Assembly (NCBI GenBank): GCA_964538025.1
Contig: CAZICZ010000004.1
Location: 243,609 to 307,608 of the forward strand
Origin: UBA5078 sp964538025
GTDB taxonomy: Bacteria > Pseudomonadota > Gammaproteobacteria > Pseudomonadales > Pseudohongiellaceae
Direction of reading: 5' to 3'
DNA: 64,000 nt
Shown one piece after another: positions 1-9,156 of the stretch; within the stretch, counting starts at the first letter, position 1; each line of letters starts with the position of its first letter. The notes beneath the pieces are model-generated. The model was given only the letters and a program-made list of their open reading frames with translations. It was not told where the DNA came from and ran no database searches. A program made the position numbers and the translations under genes.

Positions 1-183
1 TGCCTGCGCGAGTTAGCGACGAACGGCGTAGCCATTACCCTCGAATCCCTCACTCCCCGGGTATACGATGACGTGCCCACTCATCTGCTGGTGTGGGCAC
101 AACGTACTCTGCATGCCCACCTGATCAAACTGGAGGAAGAAGGACGGCTCCTCCAGCGCGACAATCGCTGGGTGGAAGTCTGA
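1..183 (+). CDS. MBL-fold metallo-hydrolase, C-terminal fragment (cut by window edge)
   Basis: Frame 1 is open from the first base to a TGA at 181-183 and gives 60 residues. The segment reading VYDDVPTHLL, then AQRTLHAHLIKLEEEGRL, resembles the small winged-helix tail that follows the metallo-beta-lactamase domain in LACTB2-like hydrolases. The metal-binding HxHxDH part lies outside the window, so activity cannot be judged. The stop codon shares its last base with the start of the next gene (TGATG), which suggests translational coupling. The family call rests only on this tail. Confidence 0.6.
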   Translation, partial: CLRELATNGVAITLESLTPRVYDDVPTHLLVWAQRTLHAHLIKLEEEGRLLQRDNRWVEV

Positions 184-509
184 TGGCGGCCGAGTGGCAT
201 CTCTACATGATTCGATGTCGCGGCGGAATGTTGTACACCGGCATCACCACCGATGTCTCACGGCGCCTGGAAGAGCATCGGGCGGGCGGCGCGCGGGGAG
301 CTCGCTTCCTGCGGGGCAAGGGCCCTCTAGAGGTCGTGTTTGTGGCTCCTGCAGCCGACAGGTCGCAGGCCAGCACACTGGAATCGCGGGTGAAAAGCCT
401 CAGACGGGACGTGAAAGAGGCTCTGATCGCAGGTAAAGTAACGCTGTCTGCTCTTTTTGACGAGGCAGCAGATGCCGACAACAAGAACACTCCGGATAAT
501 GCAGGATGA
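183..509 (+). CDS. GIY-YIG nuclease family protein (YhbQ-like)
   Basis: This 108-residue protein is one small GIY-YIG domain. The two signature strands are visible: LYMIRC around Y8 and LYTGIT around Y18. They are followed by the expected basic helix with R27, R28 and H32 and by a later conserved Glu in STLESR. Single-domain proteins of this size (YhbQ/UPF0213) bind or nick DNA, but their cell role is poorly defined. I chose the ATG at 183 because it overlaps the upstream stop and starts just before the domain. A longer frame from 93 would run inside the upstream gene. Confidence 0.85.
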   Translation: MAAEWHLYMIRCRGGMLYTGITTDVSRRLEEHRAGGARGARFLRGKGPLEVVFVAPAADRSQASTLESRVKSLRRDVKEALIAGKVTLSALFDEAADADNKNTPDNAG

Positions 510-515
510 GCATCA

Positions 516-1007
516 ATGTCGAAAGCCACTGATTGGATGAATCTGTCGGCCAGCGTGGCCGTTATCATGGGGCTCGTGTTTCTGGGCATGGAAATCAGCC
601 AGAACACTGAAATGATGCGTTCCCAGACGCGCGACTCCATCTCCGAAAAGCAGATGATGTTTTCCGAATGGGTTGCCACGGAAATCGATCTCGCCGAAAC
701 CATCGCGAAAGCCACGGCCGGTCAGCCCCTCACGCCGGGAGAGGGGGTGCAATATGCGTATTTTCTGGCAGGCGTCTGGCGGGAGTGGGAAAACTCGTAC
801 TACCAGTTTCAGCAGGGACTCTTCGAGCGAGAGGAATTCGAGCCGCGCATGAATCGCTGGCACGATATGATGCGCACGCGTCTCAACCGGGATTCCTGGA
901 TGGCAACACACATGAATTATTCCCCCAGCTTTCGTGCCGAGGTCGATAAGATCGTGGCGTCTTACGGCACAGAGGAACGCGGGGCTCTAGGTGCCACCCG
1001 CCGGTAA
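516..1007 (+). CDS. hypothetical protein with N-terminal membrane segment
   Basis: This 163-residue protein is one I do not recognise. Residues about 8-26 are hydrophobic (Leu, Val, Ile, Met, Gly) and could be a membrane anchor. The rest is polar, rich in Glu, Arg, Met and Trp, and looks largely helical. There is no cysteine pair, metal motif or known catalytic signature. It starts seven bases after the GIY-YIG gene, and its TAA overlaps the ATG of the next gene (TAATG), so all three are probably co-transcribed. The function is unknown; a small inner-membrane protein with a cytoplasmic or periplasmic helical domain is the most I can infer. Confidence 0.65.
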   Translation: MSKATDWMNLSASVAVIMGLVFLGMEISQNTEMMRSQTRDSISEKQMMFSEWVATEIDLAETIAKATAGQPLTPGEGVQYAYFLAGVWREWENSYYQFQQGLFEREEFEPRMNRWHDMMRTRLNRDSWMATHMNYSPSFRAEVDKIVASYGTEERGALGATRR

Positions 1008-1996
1008 TGGAGAGTTCAGTCCCCGTGCCTGAGGCCGACACGCAGCAGCCATCCTCTCCCAAGATTCCCGTGGGCATCAGCAGTTGCCTGTTGGGTGAAA
1101 AAGTCCGCTTTGATGGTCAGCACAAACGCGATGCGTTTGTCGAGCTGACGCTGGGTCGCTACTTCGAATTCCACTCCTTTTGCCCGGAAGTCGCCATCGG
1201 CATGGGCATCCCCCGTCGTCCGATTCGCCTTGTTGCCCGCGGGGATACAGTGCGTTGTGTGTCCACCACCGATGACTCTCGCGACTATACGGATGCCCTG
1301 ACAGAGATTGCGCACGAGCAGGCTTCCTGGCATCAGCATCTGTGTGGCTACATCCTTAAAAACGCCTCGCCCAGTTGTGGCATGCAACGGGTGAAGGTTT
1401 ACGAGGGGGAGTTTCCGCGTCGCGATGGCGCGGGCATTTACGCCAGGACCCTGATGCAGAATTTCCCTTCACTTCCGGTGGAGGAAGAGGGGCGGCTTGG
1501 AGATCCCTTGCTGCGCGAAAATTTTATTCAGCGCGTCTACGTCATGTGGCGCTGGAAACAGATGCTGGCGCAGGGGTTGACGGTGCGGGCCCTGGTCCAT
1601 TTTCATGCCCGCCATAAACTGATCCTGATGAGCCACTGCATGCGCCGCTACCGCAGTCTCGGCCCCCTGGTGGCCTCGGCCCGAAAGGCCACGCTCGCCA
1701 CGATCGCCCACGACTACATCACCGAATTGATGGAAGCCCTGCGGCAACCGGCGACCCGCGGACGCCATGTGAATGTGTTGCAGCATGTGCAAGGCTATTT
1801 GCGGCCTCATCTTGATGCCGCCGATCGCGAGGAATTGGGGGAGTCTTTTGCCCAGTACCTGCGAGGACAAATCCCTCTCATCGTGCCCATCACGCTCCTG
1901 AACCACTATTTCCGGCGTTTTCCCAACGCCTACATCCGGGATTCCTGGTATATGCAGCCTTACCCGGCCGAGCTGAGCCTGCAGAACGCGATTTGA
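1007..1996 (+). CDS. DUF523 and DUF1722 domain protein (YbgA family)
   Basis: This 329-residue protein has two parts. The first half opens with SSCLLGEKVRFDG and contains the Cys-rich DUF523 pattern (FCPEVAIG, NASPSCG). The second half has the DUF1722 pattern seen in E. coli YbgA, with a run reading HFHARHKLILMSH. The fused DUF523-DUF1722 form is common in Pseudomonas-like bacteria, often near photolyase genes. I see no photolyase here. The biochemical role is not settled; the conserved cysteines suggest metal or Fe-S binding. The start overlaps the upstream stop. Confidence 0.85.
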   Translation: MESSVPVPEADTQQPSSPKIPVGISSCLLGEKVRFDGQHKRDAFVELTLGRYFEFHSFCPEVAIGMGIPRRPIRLVARGDTVRCVSTTDDSRDYTDALTEIAHEQASWHQHLCGYILKNASPSCGMQRVKVYEGEFPRRDGAGIYARTLMQNFPSLPVEEEGRLGDPLLRENFIQRVYVMWRWKQMLAQGLTVRALVHFHARHKLILMSHCMRRYRSLGPLVASARKATLATIAHDYITELMEALRQPATRGRHVNVLQHVQGYLRPHLDAADREELGESFAQYLRGQIPLIVPITLLNHYFRRFPNAYIRDSWYMQPYPAELSLQNAI

Positions 1997-2014
1997 GTCT
2001 AGCGTTCTAATGCT

Positions 2015-2044
2015 TTGTCTGAACCCCCGCTCCAAGGCTATAAT
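2015..2044 (+). promoter_or_regulatory. sigma-70 promoter for the proA cluster
   Basis: TTGTCT at 2015-2020 and a perfect TATAAT at 2039-2044 are separated by 18 bases. Transcription would start near 2051, about 80 bases before proA. The gap follows the YbgA gene stop at 1996, so this is the likely head of the proA-nadD-rsfS-rlmH run. Confidence 0.65.
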
Positions 2045-2133
2045 GCCGCCCTTTTACACGACCTCCAGCCGCCGGGAGCTGCCCGCTCTGCATGACGGCG
2101 CGCGGATGTCCTCAACGCACCCAGAGCTTCACC

Positions 2134-3417
2134 ATGACCGAGAACGCGGCCACCACGGCACTGAACATTGAGGAGTACATGACTCGTCTGGGACGTCAGG
2201 CGAGATCCGCTTCGCGCGTGATTGCGAGGGCCAGCACCGCTCAGAAGAATCAGGCACTGCTTGCCATGGCGAGCGCGATTGATGAGCGACGCAGTGACAT
2301 CGCAAAGGCGAATGAGATCGATCTGGAGCAGGGTCGCCAAAAGGGCCTCGATGCGGCGATGCTGGATCGACTCGCGCTCACGCCTGCCCGCATTGACGGC
2401 ATGATCGAGGGGCTTCATCAGGTCGCAGCACTGCCGGACCCGGTTGGTGAGATCAGCGAGATGCGCTTCCGTCCCTCGGGTATCCAGGTAGGCAAGATGC
2501 GTGTGCCTCTCGGAGTGGTCGGCATCATTTACGAATCGCGGCCCAATGTCACCTGTGAAGCGGCCAGCCTGTGCCTGAAGTCCGGCAATGCCGTGATTTT
2601 GCGCGGCGGATCGGAAGCGCTGCATTCCAATCAGGCCATCGCCCGCTGCATCGCTCTCGGGCTGCGCAGTGCCGGTCTTGCGGAGCAGATCGTGCAAGTG
2701 GTCGAAACCGCGGACCGAGCGGCCGTGGGCAGGTTGATCACGATGCCCGAATATGTGGATGTCATCGTACCGCGCGGTGGCAAGTCACTGATTGAACGCA
2801 TTTCCGCCGATGCCCGCGTGCCCGTGATCAAGCATTTGGACGGCAATTGCCACGTCTATATCGATGACAAGGCGGATCATGACAAGGCGATCCGGATCGC
2901 GATCAATGCTAAGACGTCGCGCTATGGCACCTGCAATACCATGGAAACCCTGTTAGTCGCACAGGGCGTTGCCGGGGAACTCCTGCCAGTTCTTGCGCAA
3001 GCCTATCGTCAGGCCGGTGTGGAGATTCGAGGCTGTGGCAAGGCGTTGACGCTCATGCAGGGAGCCGTGCCCGCTGTAGAATCGGACTGGGAAACGGAGT
3101 ATCTGGCACCGATCCTCGCTGTGAAAGTGGTTGCCGATCTCGACGAGGCCATGACCCACATCGCGCGTTACAGCTCTGCGCATACCGAAGCCATCGTGAC
3201 CGAAGATTACAGTCGGGCGCAGCGTTTCCTGCGGGAGGTCGATTCGAGTTCGGTAATGGTCAACGCGTCCACGCGCTTCGCGGACGGGTTTGAATACGGG
3301 CTGGGCGCCGAGATCGGGATTTCGACAGACAAGTTGCATGCACGGGGACCGGTCGGTCTCGAGGGTCTCACCTCACAGAAATACATCGTGCTCGGCGACG
3401 GGCAAATTCGCGAGTAA
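2134..3417 (+). CDS. proA: gamma-glutamyl phosphate reductase
   Basis: ProA reduces L-glutamyl 5-phosphate with NADPH to glutamate semialdehyde, the second step of proline synthesis. The protein is an aldehyde-dehydrogenase-fold enzyme of 427 residues. Visible family features are the RVPLGVVGIIYESRPNV stretch, the glycine-rich RGGSEALHSN segment and the catalytic cysteine C267 in GTCNTMET. E. coli ProA has 417 residues, which favours the ATG at 2134 over one at 2092 that would add 14 unrelated residues. The gene heads the conserved plus-strand block running to lipA. proB is not in the window. Confidence 0.96.
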   Translation: MTENAATTALNIEEYMTRLGRQARSASRVIARASTAQKNQALLAMASAIDERRSDIAKANEIDLEQGRQKGLDAAMLDRLALTPARIDGMIEGLHQVAALPDPVGEISEMRFRPSGIQVGKMRVPLGVVGIIYESRPNVTCEAASLCLKSGNAVILRGGSEALHSNQAIARCIALGLRSAGLAEQIVQVVETADRAAVGRLITMPEYVDVIVPRGGKSLIERISADARVPVIKHLDGNCHVYIDDKADHDKAIRIAINAKTSRYGTCNTMETLLVAQGVAGELLPVLAQAYRQAGVEIRGCGKALTLMQGAVPAVESDWETEYLAPILAVKVVADLDEAMTHIARYSSAHTEAIVTEDYSRAQRFLREVDSSSVMVNASTRFADGFEYGLGAEIGISTDKLHARGPVGLEGLTSQKYIVLGDGQIRE

Positions 3418-3430
3418 ACGGGACGAGCCA

Positions 3431-4120
3431 ATGGCAGTTAGACGCATCGGAGTCATGGGGGGGATGTTTGATCCCGTGCACAATGGGCATCTCGAGGCGG
3501 CGCGCGTTGCGGTCCGCACGTTGGAGCTGGATGAACTGCGCCTTGTGCCCTGCGCAATTCCGAATCATCGGACGCCTGCACTGGCCAGCGCGCAGGATCG
3601 ACTTGCGATGCTTGAACTGGCCATCGCGCAAGACGACGCCTTGCTGGTGGATGATCGTGAAATCACGCGGGACGGTGTTTCCTACACCGTGGACACGCTG
3701 GCCTCGCTCGCGGAAGAATTCCCGGGGGCAGTGCTCGTTCTGGTGCTCGGCATCGACGCCTTTGCAAGTCTGCCAGGTTGGTATCGCTGGCAAGCGATTT
3801 TTGCACTCGCCAATGTGGTGGTACTGGCACGTCCCGGAGTAGCACCGCAGTTCAACGAGGATTTGACACTGGATCTGCAGTGCCGGCAGGCCCACAACGT
3901 GGACCGTTTTTTCAGTCAGCCGCAAGGCCGCATTCTGTGTCTTCAGGAGCCGCAGGTGGACCTGTCTTCCACGCAGGTGAGGACGTCCGTTCAACAGGGG
4001 CAAGATGCCCGTGCGGTGCTCCCCCCGGCAGTGGCCGACTATATCCGTTCTCGGGGACTGTATGCGTCTTCTGGAACCGTTTCTGACACTACTGCATGCC
4101 CCACGGCATGTTCCAATTAG
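3431..4120 (+). CDS. nadD: nicotinate-nucleotide adenylyltransferase
   Basis: NadD adenylates nicotinate mononucleotide to form deamido-NAD in NAD synthesis. The 229-residue protein starts with the nucleotidyltransferase signature GGMFDPVHNGHL (residues about 9-20) and has the C-terminal SSTQVR motif that binds phosphate. The ATG at 3431 lies 13 bases after the proA stop. The upstream extension of this frame runs inside proA and is not coding. The order proA-nadD-rsfS-rlmH is widely conserved in gammaproteobacteria. The window also carries nadE, which acts after NadD in the same pathway. Confidence 0.96.
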   Translation: MAVRRIGVMGGMFDPVHNGHLEAARVAVRTLELDELRLVPCAIPNHRTPALASAQDRLAMLELAIAQDDALLVDDREITRDGVSYTVDTLASLAEEFPGAVLVLVLGIDAFASLPGWYRWQAIFALANVVVLARPGVAPQFNEDLTLDLQCRQAHNVDRFFSQPQGRILCLQEPQVDLSSTQVRTSVQQGQDARAVLPPAVADYIRSRGLYASSGTVSDTTACPTACSN

Positions 4121-4145
4121 CCATGACTCAAGGAACCCCCCTGGT

Positions 4146-4517
4146 TTGAACACTCAACAATTATCCACACTCGCCATTCACGCACTTGAAGAAATGAAGG
4201 GGCAGGACATCGTCTGTCTGAACGTGCAGAAGCTCACGCAGATTACCGACTACATGATCATCGTCACCGGGACGTCAACGACCCATCTGCGTTCCCTGGC
4301 AGATGAGCTGACGCGTCAGGTCAAGGAGGCAGGGCAGCGTGTACTTGGCGATGAAGGTCGCCTGCAGGCCGAGTGGATTCTGGTCGATCTGGGAGGCGTG
4401 GTTGTCCACATCATGCTGGCGCGGACACGCGCGCTCTACAGTCTGGAGGATTTGTGGAACTTTGATTCTAAACCCGCCGACAAAAAGCGCGATAGCGCGG
4501 TGAAGGATGAAGATTAA
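4146..4517 (+). CDS. rsfS: ribosome silencing factor RsfS
   Basis: RsfS binds ribosomal protein uL14 and blocks joining of the 30S and 50S subunits when nutrients are scarce. The core is typical: an N-terminal LEEMKGQDIVCLNV segment, then ITDYMIIVTGTSTTH and the closing HIMLARTRALYSLEDLW. I propose a TTG start at 4146, because AAGGA at 4130-4134 lies 11 bases upstream and gives a 123-residue protein. The nearest in-frame ATG, at 4062, would start inside nadD. A charged C-terminal tail follows the domain. The end overlaps rlmH by 11 bases. Confidence 0.9.
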   Translation: MNTQQLSTLAIHALEEMKGQDIVCLNVQKLTQITDYMIIVTGTSTTHLRSLADELTRQVKEAGQRVLGDEGRLQAEWILVDLGGVVVHIMLARTRALYSLEDLWNFDSKPADKKRDSAVKDED

Positions 4518-4980
4518 TTTGATCTGTGTGGGCAACCGGATGCCCGCGTGGGTAGAGACTGGATTTGCCGACTACAGCAAGCGCCTGCCGGCGGAGTTTT
4601 CCCTGAGCGTGATCGAGGTTCCCTTGGCCAAGCGAGGCAAGGGCATGGATGTCGAACAGGCAATTCGCAAGGAATCGGACGCGCTGTTGAGCCGGATCAA
4701 GCCGCAGGACTTTGTGGTGGCACTCGAAGTGGAAGGTCGCTCCCTCAGCACGGAAGCGCTCGCGACTCGACTTGATGCCATTCGCCACGAAGGGCGGCAG
4801 CTGGCACTCCTGGTTGGGGGGCCTGACGGACTGGGAGAGGCGTGTCTCCAGCGCGCGAATGAAAAATGGTCTCTCTCGGCGTTAACTTTGCCACACCCTT
4901 TGGTTAGAATTCTGCTCGCCGAACAGGTGTACCGCGCCTGGAGTATTCTGAACGCCCATCCCTATCACCGGGCCGGATAA
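4507..4980 (+). CDS. rlmH: 23S rRNA pseudouridine-1915 N3-methyltransferase
   Basis: RlmH is a SPOUT methyltransferase that methylates pseudouridine 1915 in helix 69 of 23S rRNA, on the assembled ribosome. The 157-residue length is typical. The C-terminal knot is clear: LLVGGPDGLG binds S-adenosylmethionine and LPHPLVRILLAEQVYRAW follows. The start overlaps the end of rsfS, so the two are probably translationally coupled. The pseudouridine that RlmH methylates is made by RluD, whose gene is also in this window at 50.7 kb. Confidence 0.97.
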   Translation: MKINLICVGNRMPAWVETGFADYSKRLPAEFSLSVIEVPLAKRGKGMDVEQAIRKESDALLSRIKPQDFVVALEVEGRSLSTEALATRLDAIRHEGRQLALLVGGPDGLGEACLQRANEKWSLSALTLPHPLVRILLAEQVYRAWSILNAHPYHRAG

Positions 4981-5037
4981 AACTAATTGGCATTCTGCTG
5001 GTCATAGAATGAGTTCACGGACACAGAAGAAGATAAG

Positions 5038-6990
5038 ATGGCAGAGAAGCTCAAGCTAAACGATCATGAACGCGAAACCCTGATTTTTAACAGGCGCATG
5101 ATTGTCGCTGGAGTTTTCATCTTTCTGTTGATCTCGGCGCTGGTGTCCTGGATGGTGTATCTGCAGGTCTATCGCTACGATTATTTCGCCGCTCGCTCCG
5201 ATGGCAATCGCCTTCACTCCCAGTTTGTGTCACCCAACCGAGGCCTGATATTTGATCGCAACGGTGTTCTGCTGGCAGACAACCGTCCCATCTTTAACTT
5301 GACCGTGGTGCGCGAAACAGCCACCGACCTGGATGTCTCGCTCGATCTGCTAAGCGCAATCATCGATCTCAGCGACGATGACATCGAACAGTATCGCGTG
5401 CGTCAGAGCCGCCGTGCAGTGCCTCATACATCGGTGCCGCTGCGCTATCAGTTGTCGGAGGAAGAGATCGCGAGCATCGCCGTCAATCAGCATCTGCTGC
5501 CCGGCATCGCAGTCGAAGCCCAACTGGTGCGCCACTACCCCTTCGAGGACATGGCTGCGCACGCGATCGGCTACGTATCGGAAATCAATAAAGACGAAAT
5601 GACGGCCATGTCTGCCGAGGAAGCAGCCAATTATCGCGGGACGCACCAGATCGGCAAAACGGGCATCGAAAAAACCTATGAGGCGCTGCTGCACGGTCAG
5701 GTGGGCTATGAGACCGTTGAGAAGAACAACCGGGGACAGGTCATGCGGGTACTGGACCGGACAGACCCGATTCCCGGACGAGACATCGTGCTGCACATGG
5801 ATGCCAAATTACAGGCGGCTGCCGCGCAGGCGCTGGGGGACCGTCGCGGCGCGGTTGTGGCCATCGACCCGGCGACGGGCGGCGTGCTGGCCATGGTCAG
5901 CAAGCCAGGCTATGACCCGAACCTGTTCGTCACGGGAATCAGCCGCGCCCAGTTGGCGGAGTTGAACCGCTCAGGGCATACCCCACTGTTCAACCGGGCG
6001 ATTGCCTCCCGCGTGCCGGGTTCCACCATCAAGCCGTTCATGGGGCTGGCCGGGCTGTATCACGGGGCCATCACCCCGGAAACGGTCATCAATGACCCCG
6101 GCTATTTCCGCCTGCAGGGACGTTCACGTCCCTACTATGACTGGACCTGGTGGGTGGATAAATCCGGTCATGGCCCCATTGATCTGCGGCGCGCCATCTA
6201 CCAGTCCTGCAATACCTATTTCTACCAGCTCGCAGTGGATCTCGGCATCGAAAAAATACATGACTATCTGTTGACCTTCGGTTTTGGCAGCAATCAGGCG
6301 ATCGATATTCCTGAGGCGAGCGCCGGCATAGTGCCCAACGAAGCGTGGAAACAGCAGAACCGTGGCGAGCTGTGGTACGCCGGTGAGACGCCCTACGAAG
6401 GAATTGGCAACGGGATATTCCAGGCCACCACCCTGCAAATGGCCGCAGCGGCGGCGGCCATCGCGAATCACGGTGTCTTGAAGCAACCGCGCATGCTGCG
6501 GGGCACCATCGGCAATGATGGCGAGATCACGGACGTGGTGTTCCCGGACAATGCCTTCGAAAAGCAGTTGCTGCCCTCTCAGGAGCAGATCGAAATCGTG
6601 CGCAATGCCATGGTGGATGTCGTGAACAAACCTTACGACCCCGAGCATCGGCGCCACGAGGGGTCGGCCTACCCGGTGCTACGGGAGAGCGGTCGCCCCT
6701 TGGATTACCCCATGGCGGGCAAGTCGGGCACGGCGCAGGTCGTCCAGTTTCAGGTAGACGCGTCGGGCAACCGGGATGAAAGTGAGGTGGCGGAACAGTT
6801 TCGCACCCACGCCATGTTCATCGCCTTTGATGCCTCCGAAAAATCCCGCATCGCAGTGGCCGTTTTTGTCGAAAATGGCGGAGGCGGGGGATCGGTCGCG
6901 TTCCCGGTGGCACGGGCTGTGCTGGATGCCTACCTCGTGCCGGAGGCCGACCCGTTTCCAGAAGTCAGTTCCGTCGCTGATGCCCATTGA
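5038..6990 (+). CDS. mrdA: peptidoglycan D,D-transpeptidase, penicillin-binding protein 2
   Basis: PBP2 cross-links peptidoglycan during cell elongation, working with the glycosyltransferase RodA. The 650-residue protein has a short cytoplasmic tail, one membrane segment at about residues 21-41, a non-catalytic dimerisation domain and a transpeptidase domain. Active-site motifs are S329-T-I-K332, the SCN triad in YQSCNTYFYQ, and K562-S-G-T565. The gene sits 57 bases after rlmH and just before rodA, as in many gammaproteobacteria. The organism is therefore likely a rod that elongates by lateral wall growth. Confidence 0.97.
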   Translation: MAEKLKLNDHERETLIFNRRMIVAGVFIFLLISALVSWMVYLQVYRYDYFAARSDGNRLHSQFVSPNRGLIFDRNGVLLADNRPIFNLTVVRETATDLDVSLDLLSAIIDLSDDDIEQYRVRQSRRAVPHTSVPLRYQLSEEEIASIAVNQHLLPGIAVEAQLVRHYPFEDMAAHAIGYVSEINKDEMTAMSAEEAANYRGTHQIGKTGIEKTYEALLHGQVGYETVEKNNRGQVMRVLDRTDPIPGRDIVLHMDAKLQAAAAQALGDRRGAVVAIDPATGGVLAMVSKPGYDPNLFVTGISRAQLAELNRSGHTPLFNRAIASRVPGSTIKPFMGLAGLYHGAITPETVINDPGYFRLQGRSRPYYDWTWWVDKSGHGPIDLRRAIYQSCNTYFYQLAVDLGIEKIHDYLLTFGFGSNQAIDIPEASAGIVPNEAWKQQNRGELWYAGETPYEGIGNGIFQATTLQMAAAAAAIANHGVLKQPRMLRGTIGNDGEITDVVFPDNAFEKQLLPSQEQIEIVRNAMVDVVNKPYDPEHRRHEGSAYPVLRESGRPLDYPMAGKSGTAQVVQFQVDASGNRDESEVAEQFRTHAMFIAFDASEKSRIAVAVFVENGGGGGSVAFPVARAVLDAYLVPEADPFPEVSSVADAH

Positions 6991-7050
6991 GGGCTGTGCC
7001 CGGACCCAGGCGACGGACAATCAACGAGAACGTTTCACTAAGAGAAGCCC

Positions 7051-8202
7051 ATGGCCAGTCGCAGTATGAGCCGCCCGTTAGGGAATGATTTTTACCGCCT
7101 CTCAGGCAAGCAAGGGCGCATTCGTCGCGCACTGCGGATCGATGCGCCGCTCATGTTTTCCCTGTTTTGTCTGGCGGTTTACGGCTTGATGGTGCTGTTC
7201 AGTGCCAGCGGCGAGAACATCGCCGATGTGGAACGCCAGGCCGTGGCCATTGTGGTGGCGTTCATCGTCATGATCGGCGTTGCTCAGTTTGAAATTGATT
7301 TCTTTCGCCGCGGTGCCCCCCTGATGTTTGTCGCCGGTCTCGGCGTCCTGGTGGTGGTGTTGTTTTTTGGCTCCGAGGTCAATGGCGCAACCGCCTGGCT
7401 GGACCTGCCCGGTCTGCCTAGTTTTCAGCCCTCCGAGCTGGAAAAGTTCCTCGTCCCCATGATGTTGTCGTGGTACATGTCGACACGCTCGCTGCCGCCC
7501 CGGTTTCGGGATCTGATCGTCTGCGCCATTATTATCATGCTGCCGGCTGCCCTTATCCTCCTGCAAAACGATACTGGGACAGCCCTGATGGTTGTCATGT
7601 CCGGGGTGTTCGCCGTCCTTCTCGCGGGCATCAGTTGGCGCATCGTCATCAGTGGTGCGCTGCTGTTAATCATGGCCTCTCCCGCTTGGTACATCTTTCT
7701 TGCCAAGGCGCACCAGAAGAACCGCATCCTGACTTTTTTCGATCCGTACCGCGACCCAACCGGCGCGGGCTACAACATCATCCAGTCACAGATTGCCATC
7801 GGCTCCGGCGGCATTCAGGGCAAAGGCTGGCTCAATGGGGCGCAATCCCAGCTGGACTTCATTCCTGAAAGCAATACGGATTTTATCCTCGCGGTTCTGG
7901 CGGAAGAATTCGGGTTGCTCGGGTTTCTTTTTCTGATCGCGCTTTACCTGTCCGTGCTGGCTCGGGGGTTCTACATAGCAGTGACCGCGCAGGACACGTT
8001 CAGTCGGCTGCTTGCCGGTAGTATCATCCTGACCTTCTTTTTCTACGCGTTCGTGAACATGGCGATGGTGTCGGGCCTGATGCCGGTCGTAGGATTGCCC
8101 TTGCCGCTGGTCAGTAAGGGCGGGACGTCCATTGTGACCTTGCTGATCGGTTTTGGCATTTTGATGTCTATCCATACGCACAAACGGGTGTTACCGCGAT
8201 AA
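7051..8202 (+). CDS. rodA: rod shape-determining peptidoglycan glycosyltransferase RodA
   Basis: RodA is a SEDS-family glycosyltransferase that polymerises lipid II in the elongasome, partnered with PBP2. The 383-residue protein has about ten hydrophobic segments. It carries family marks such as FQPSELEKF in the first half, LLQNDTGTALM, and the C-terminal GLPLPLVSKGGTS. A GAGAAG ribosome-binding site lies before the ATG. In Pseudomonas, mltB usually lies between rodA and rlpA. Here rlpA follows at once and mltB is absent from this place. Confidence 0.96.
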   Translation: MASRSMSRPLGNDFYRLSGKQGRIRRALRIDAPLMFSLFCLAVYGLMVLFSASGENIADVERQAVAIVVAFIVMIGVAQFEIDFFRRGAPLMFVAGLGVLVVVLFFGSEVNGATAWLDLPGLPSFQPSELEKFLVPMMLSWYMSTRSLPPRFRDLIVCAIIIMLPAALILLQNDTGTALMVVMSGVFAVLLAGISWRIVISGALLLIMASPAWYIFLAKAHQKNRILTFFDPYRDPTGAGYNIIQSQIAIGSGGIQGKGWLNGAQSQLDFIPESNTDFILAVLAEEFGLLGFLFLIALYLSVLARGFYIAVTAQDTFSRLLAGSIILTFFFYAFVNMAMVSGLMPVVGLPLPLVSKGGTSIVTLLIGFGILMSIHTHKRVLPR

Positions 8203-8248
8203 CATATTGATTATAATGCCAAAACGAGCTGTCTTCAGGAGTTCTTCA

Positions 8249-9151
8249 GTGCTGAGTGTGTTCTCGATTTCACGTAGCCTCCTGCTGTGGAGTGCCGTCG
8301 CCGCCCTTGCCGCCTGCCGCAGCGCGCCCGCCCCGGTCAGTACGGCAAACACGGGGGGCATGTCTGCTTCTGATGCCTATCAGGCGTCGCGCTACAGCAT
8401 CACGCAGGACCGAGGGCCAAGCCAGAAACTGGATCCATCGCAGATTCGGGAGGTCATTCCCATGATCGAACCCCGAACCATGGCGGGCAACAAGAGCCCC
8501 TATACGGTCAATGGCCGGACCTACCGCATCATGGAATCCGAGCAGGGTTACCGGGAACGCGGCTTCGCGTCCTGGTATGGCGAGAAATTTCACGGACACA
8601 AGACCTCCAACGGCGAAATCTACGACATGTTTCAACTTTCGGCGGCGCATAAAAGCATGCCGATCCCCGGTTTTCTCCGCGTGACTAATCTGGAGAATAG
8701 CCGCAGCATCGTCGTGCGCGTGAATGATCGCGGGCCCTTCCACAGTGATCGCATTATTGATCTTTCCTACGCCGCGGCATTCATGCTGGGCTTTGATACC
8801 AAAGGCACGGCGATGGTCGAGGTTGAGGCGATTGTCCCCACGATTGCCGCCGCACCTGCACCGGCTGTCCTTGCAGCTCCTGTGATCCGCCCCCCCGAGG
8901 TCGTGCCGGTCAGTGGCGCGATCTTGCAGATTGGTGCCTTTTCGGATCTACGGGCTGCGGAACAGCTGTCGGCGAAACTGCGCAACATGACGTCACGTCC
9001 CGTGTTCATCCGCTCCGTCGTGATTGATGACACACAGCAGCTGGTGCATCGGGTGCGCGTTGGCCCGATCCCGGACGCGAGCGAGATCGCCCAGATCACG
9101 GACAGCGTTGTTGCCGCTGATTTGGGAAGGCCGTACACTGTTCGCGAATAA
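8249..9151 (+). CDS. rlpA: septal ring lytic transglycosylase RlpA family lipoprotein
   Basis: RlpA is an outer-membrane lipoprotein; in Pseudomonas it cuts peptidoglycan strands that lack stem peptides. I chose the GTG at 8249 because AGGAG at 8237-8241 precedes it and because it gives a compact lipoprotein signal ending in AALAAC. Frames from 8207 or 8216 would only lengthen the signal. The mature protein has a double-psi beta-barrel domain (GFASWYGEKFHGHKTSNGE and the catalytic-type RVNDRGPF), an Ala/Pro-rich linker, and a C-terminal SPOR domain starting at ILQIGAFSD that binds denuded glycan at the septum. The length is 300 residues. Confidence 0.93.
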   Translation: MLSVFSISRSLLLWSAVAALAACRSAPAPVSTANTGGMSASDAYQASRYSITQDRGPSQKLDPSQIREVIPMIEPRTMAGNKSPYTVNGRTYRIMESEQGYRERGFASWYGEKFHGHKTSNGEIYDMFQLSAAHKSMPIPGFLRVTNLENSRSIVVRVNDRGPFHSDRIIDLSYAAAFMLGFDTKGTAMVEVEAIVPTIAAAPAPAVLAAPVIRPPEVVPVSGAILQIGAFSDLRAAEQLSAKLRNMTSRPVFIRSVVIDDTQQLVHRVRVGPIPDASEIAQITDSVVAADLGRPYTVRE

Positions 9152-9156
9152 AAACC

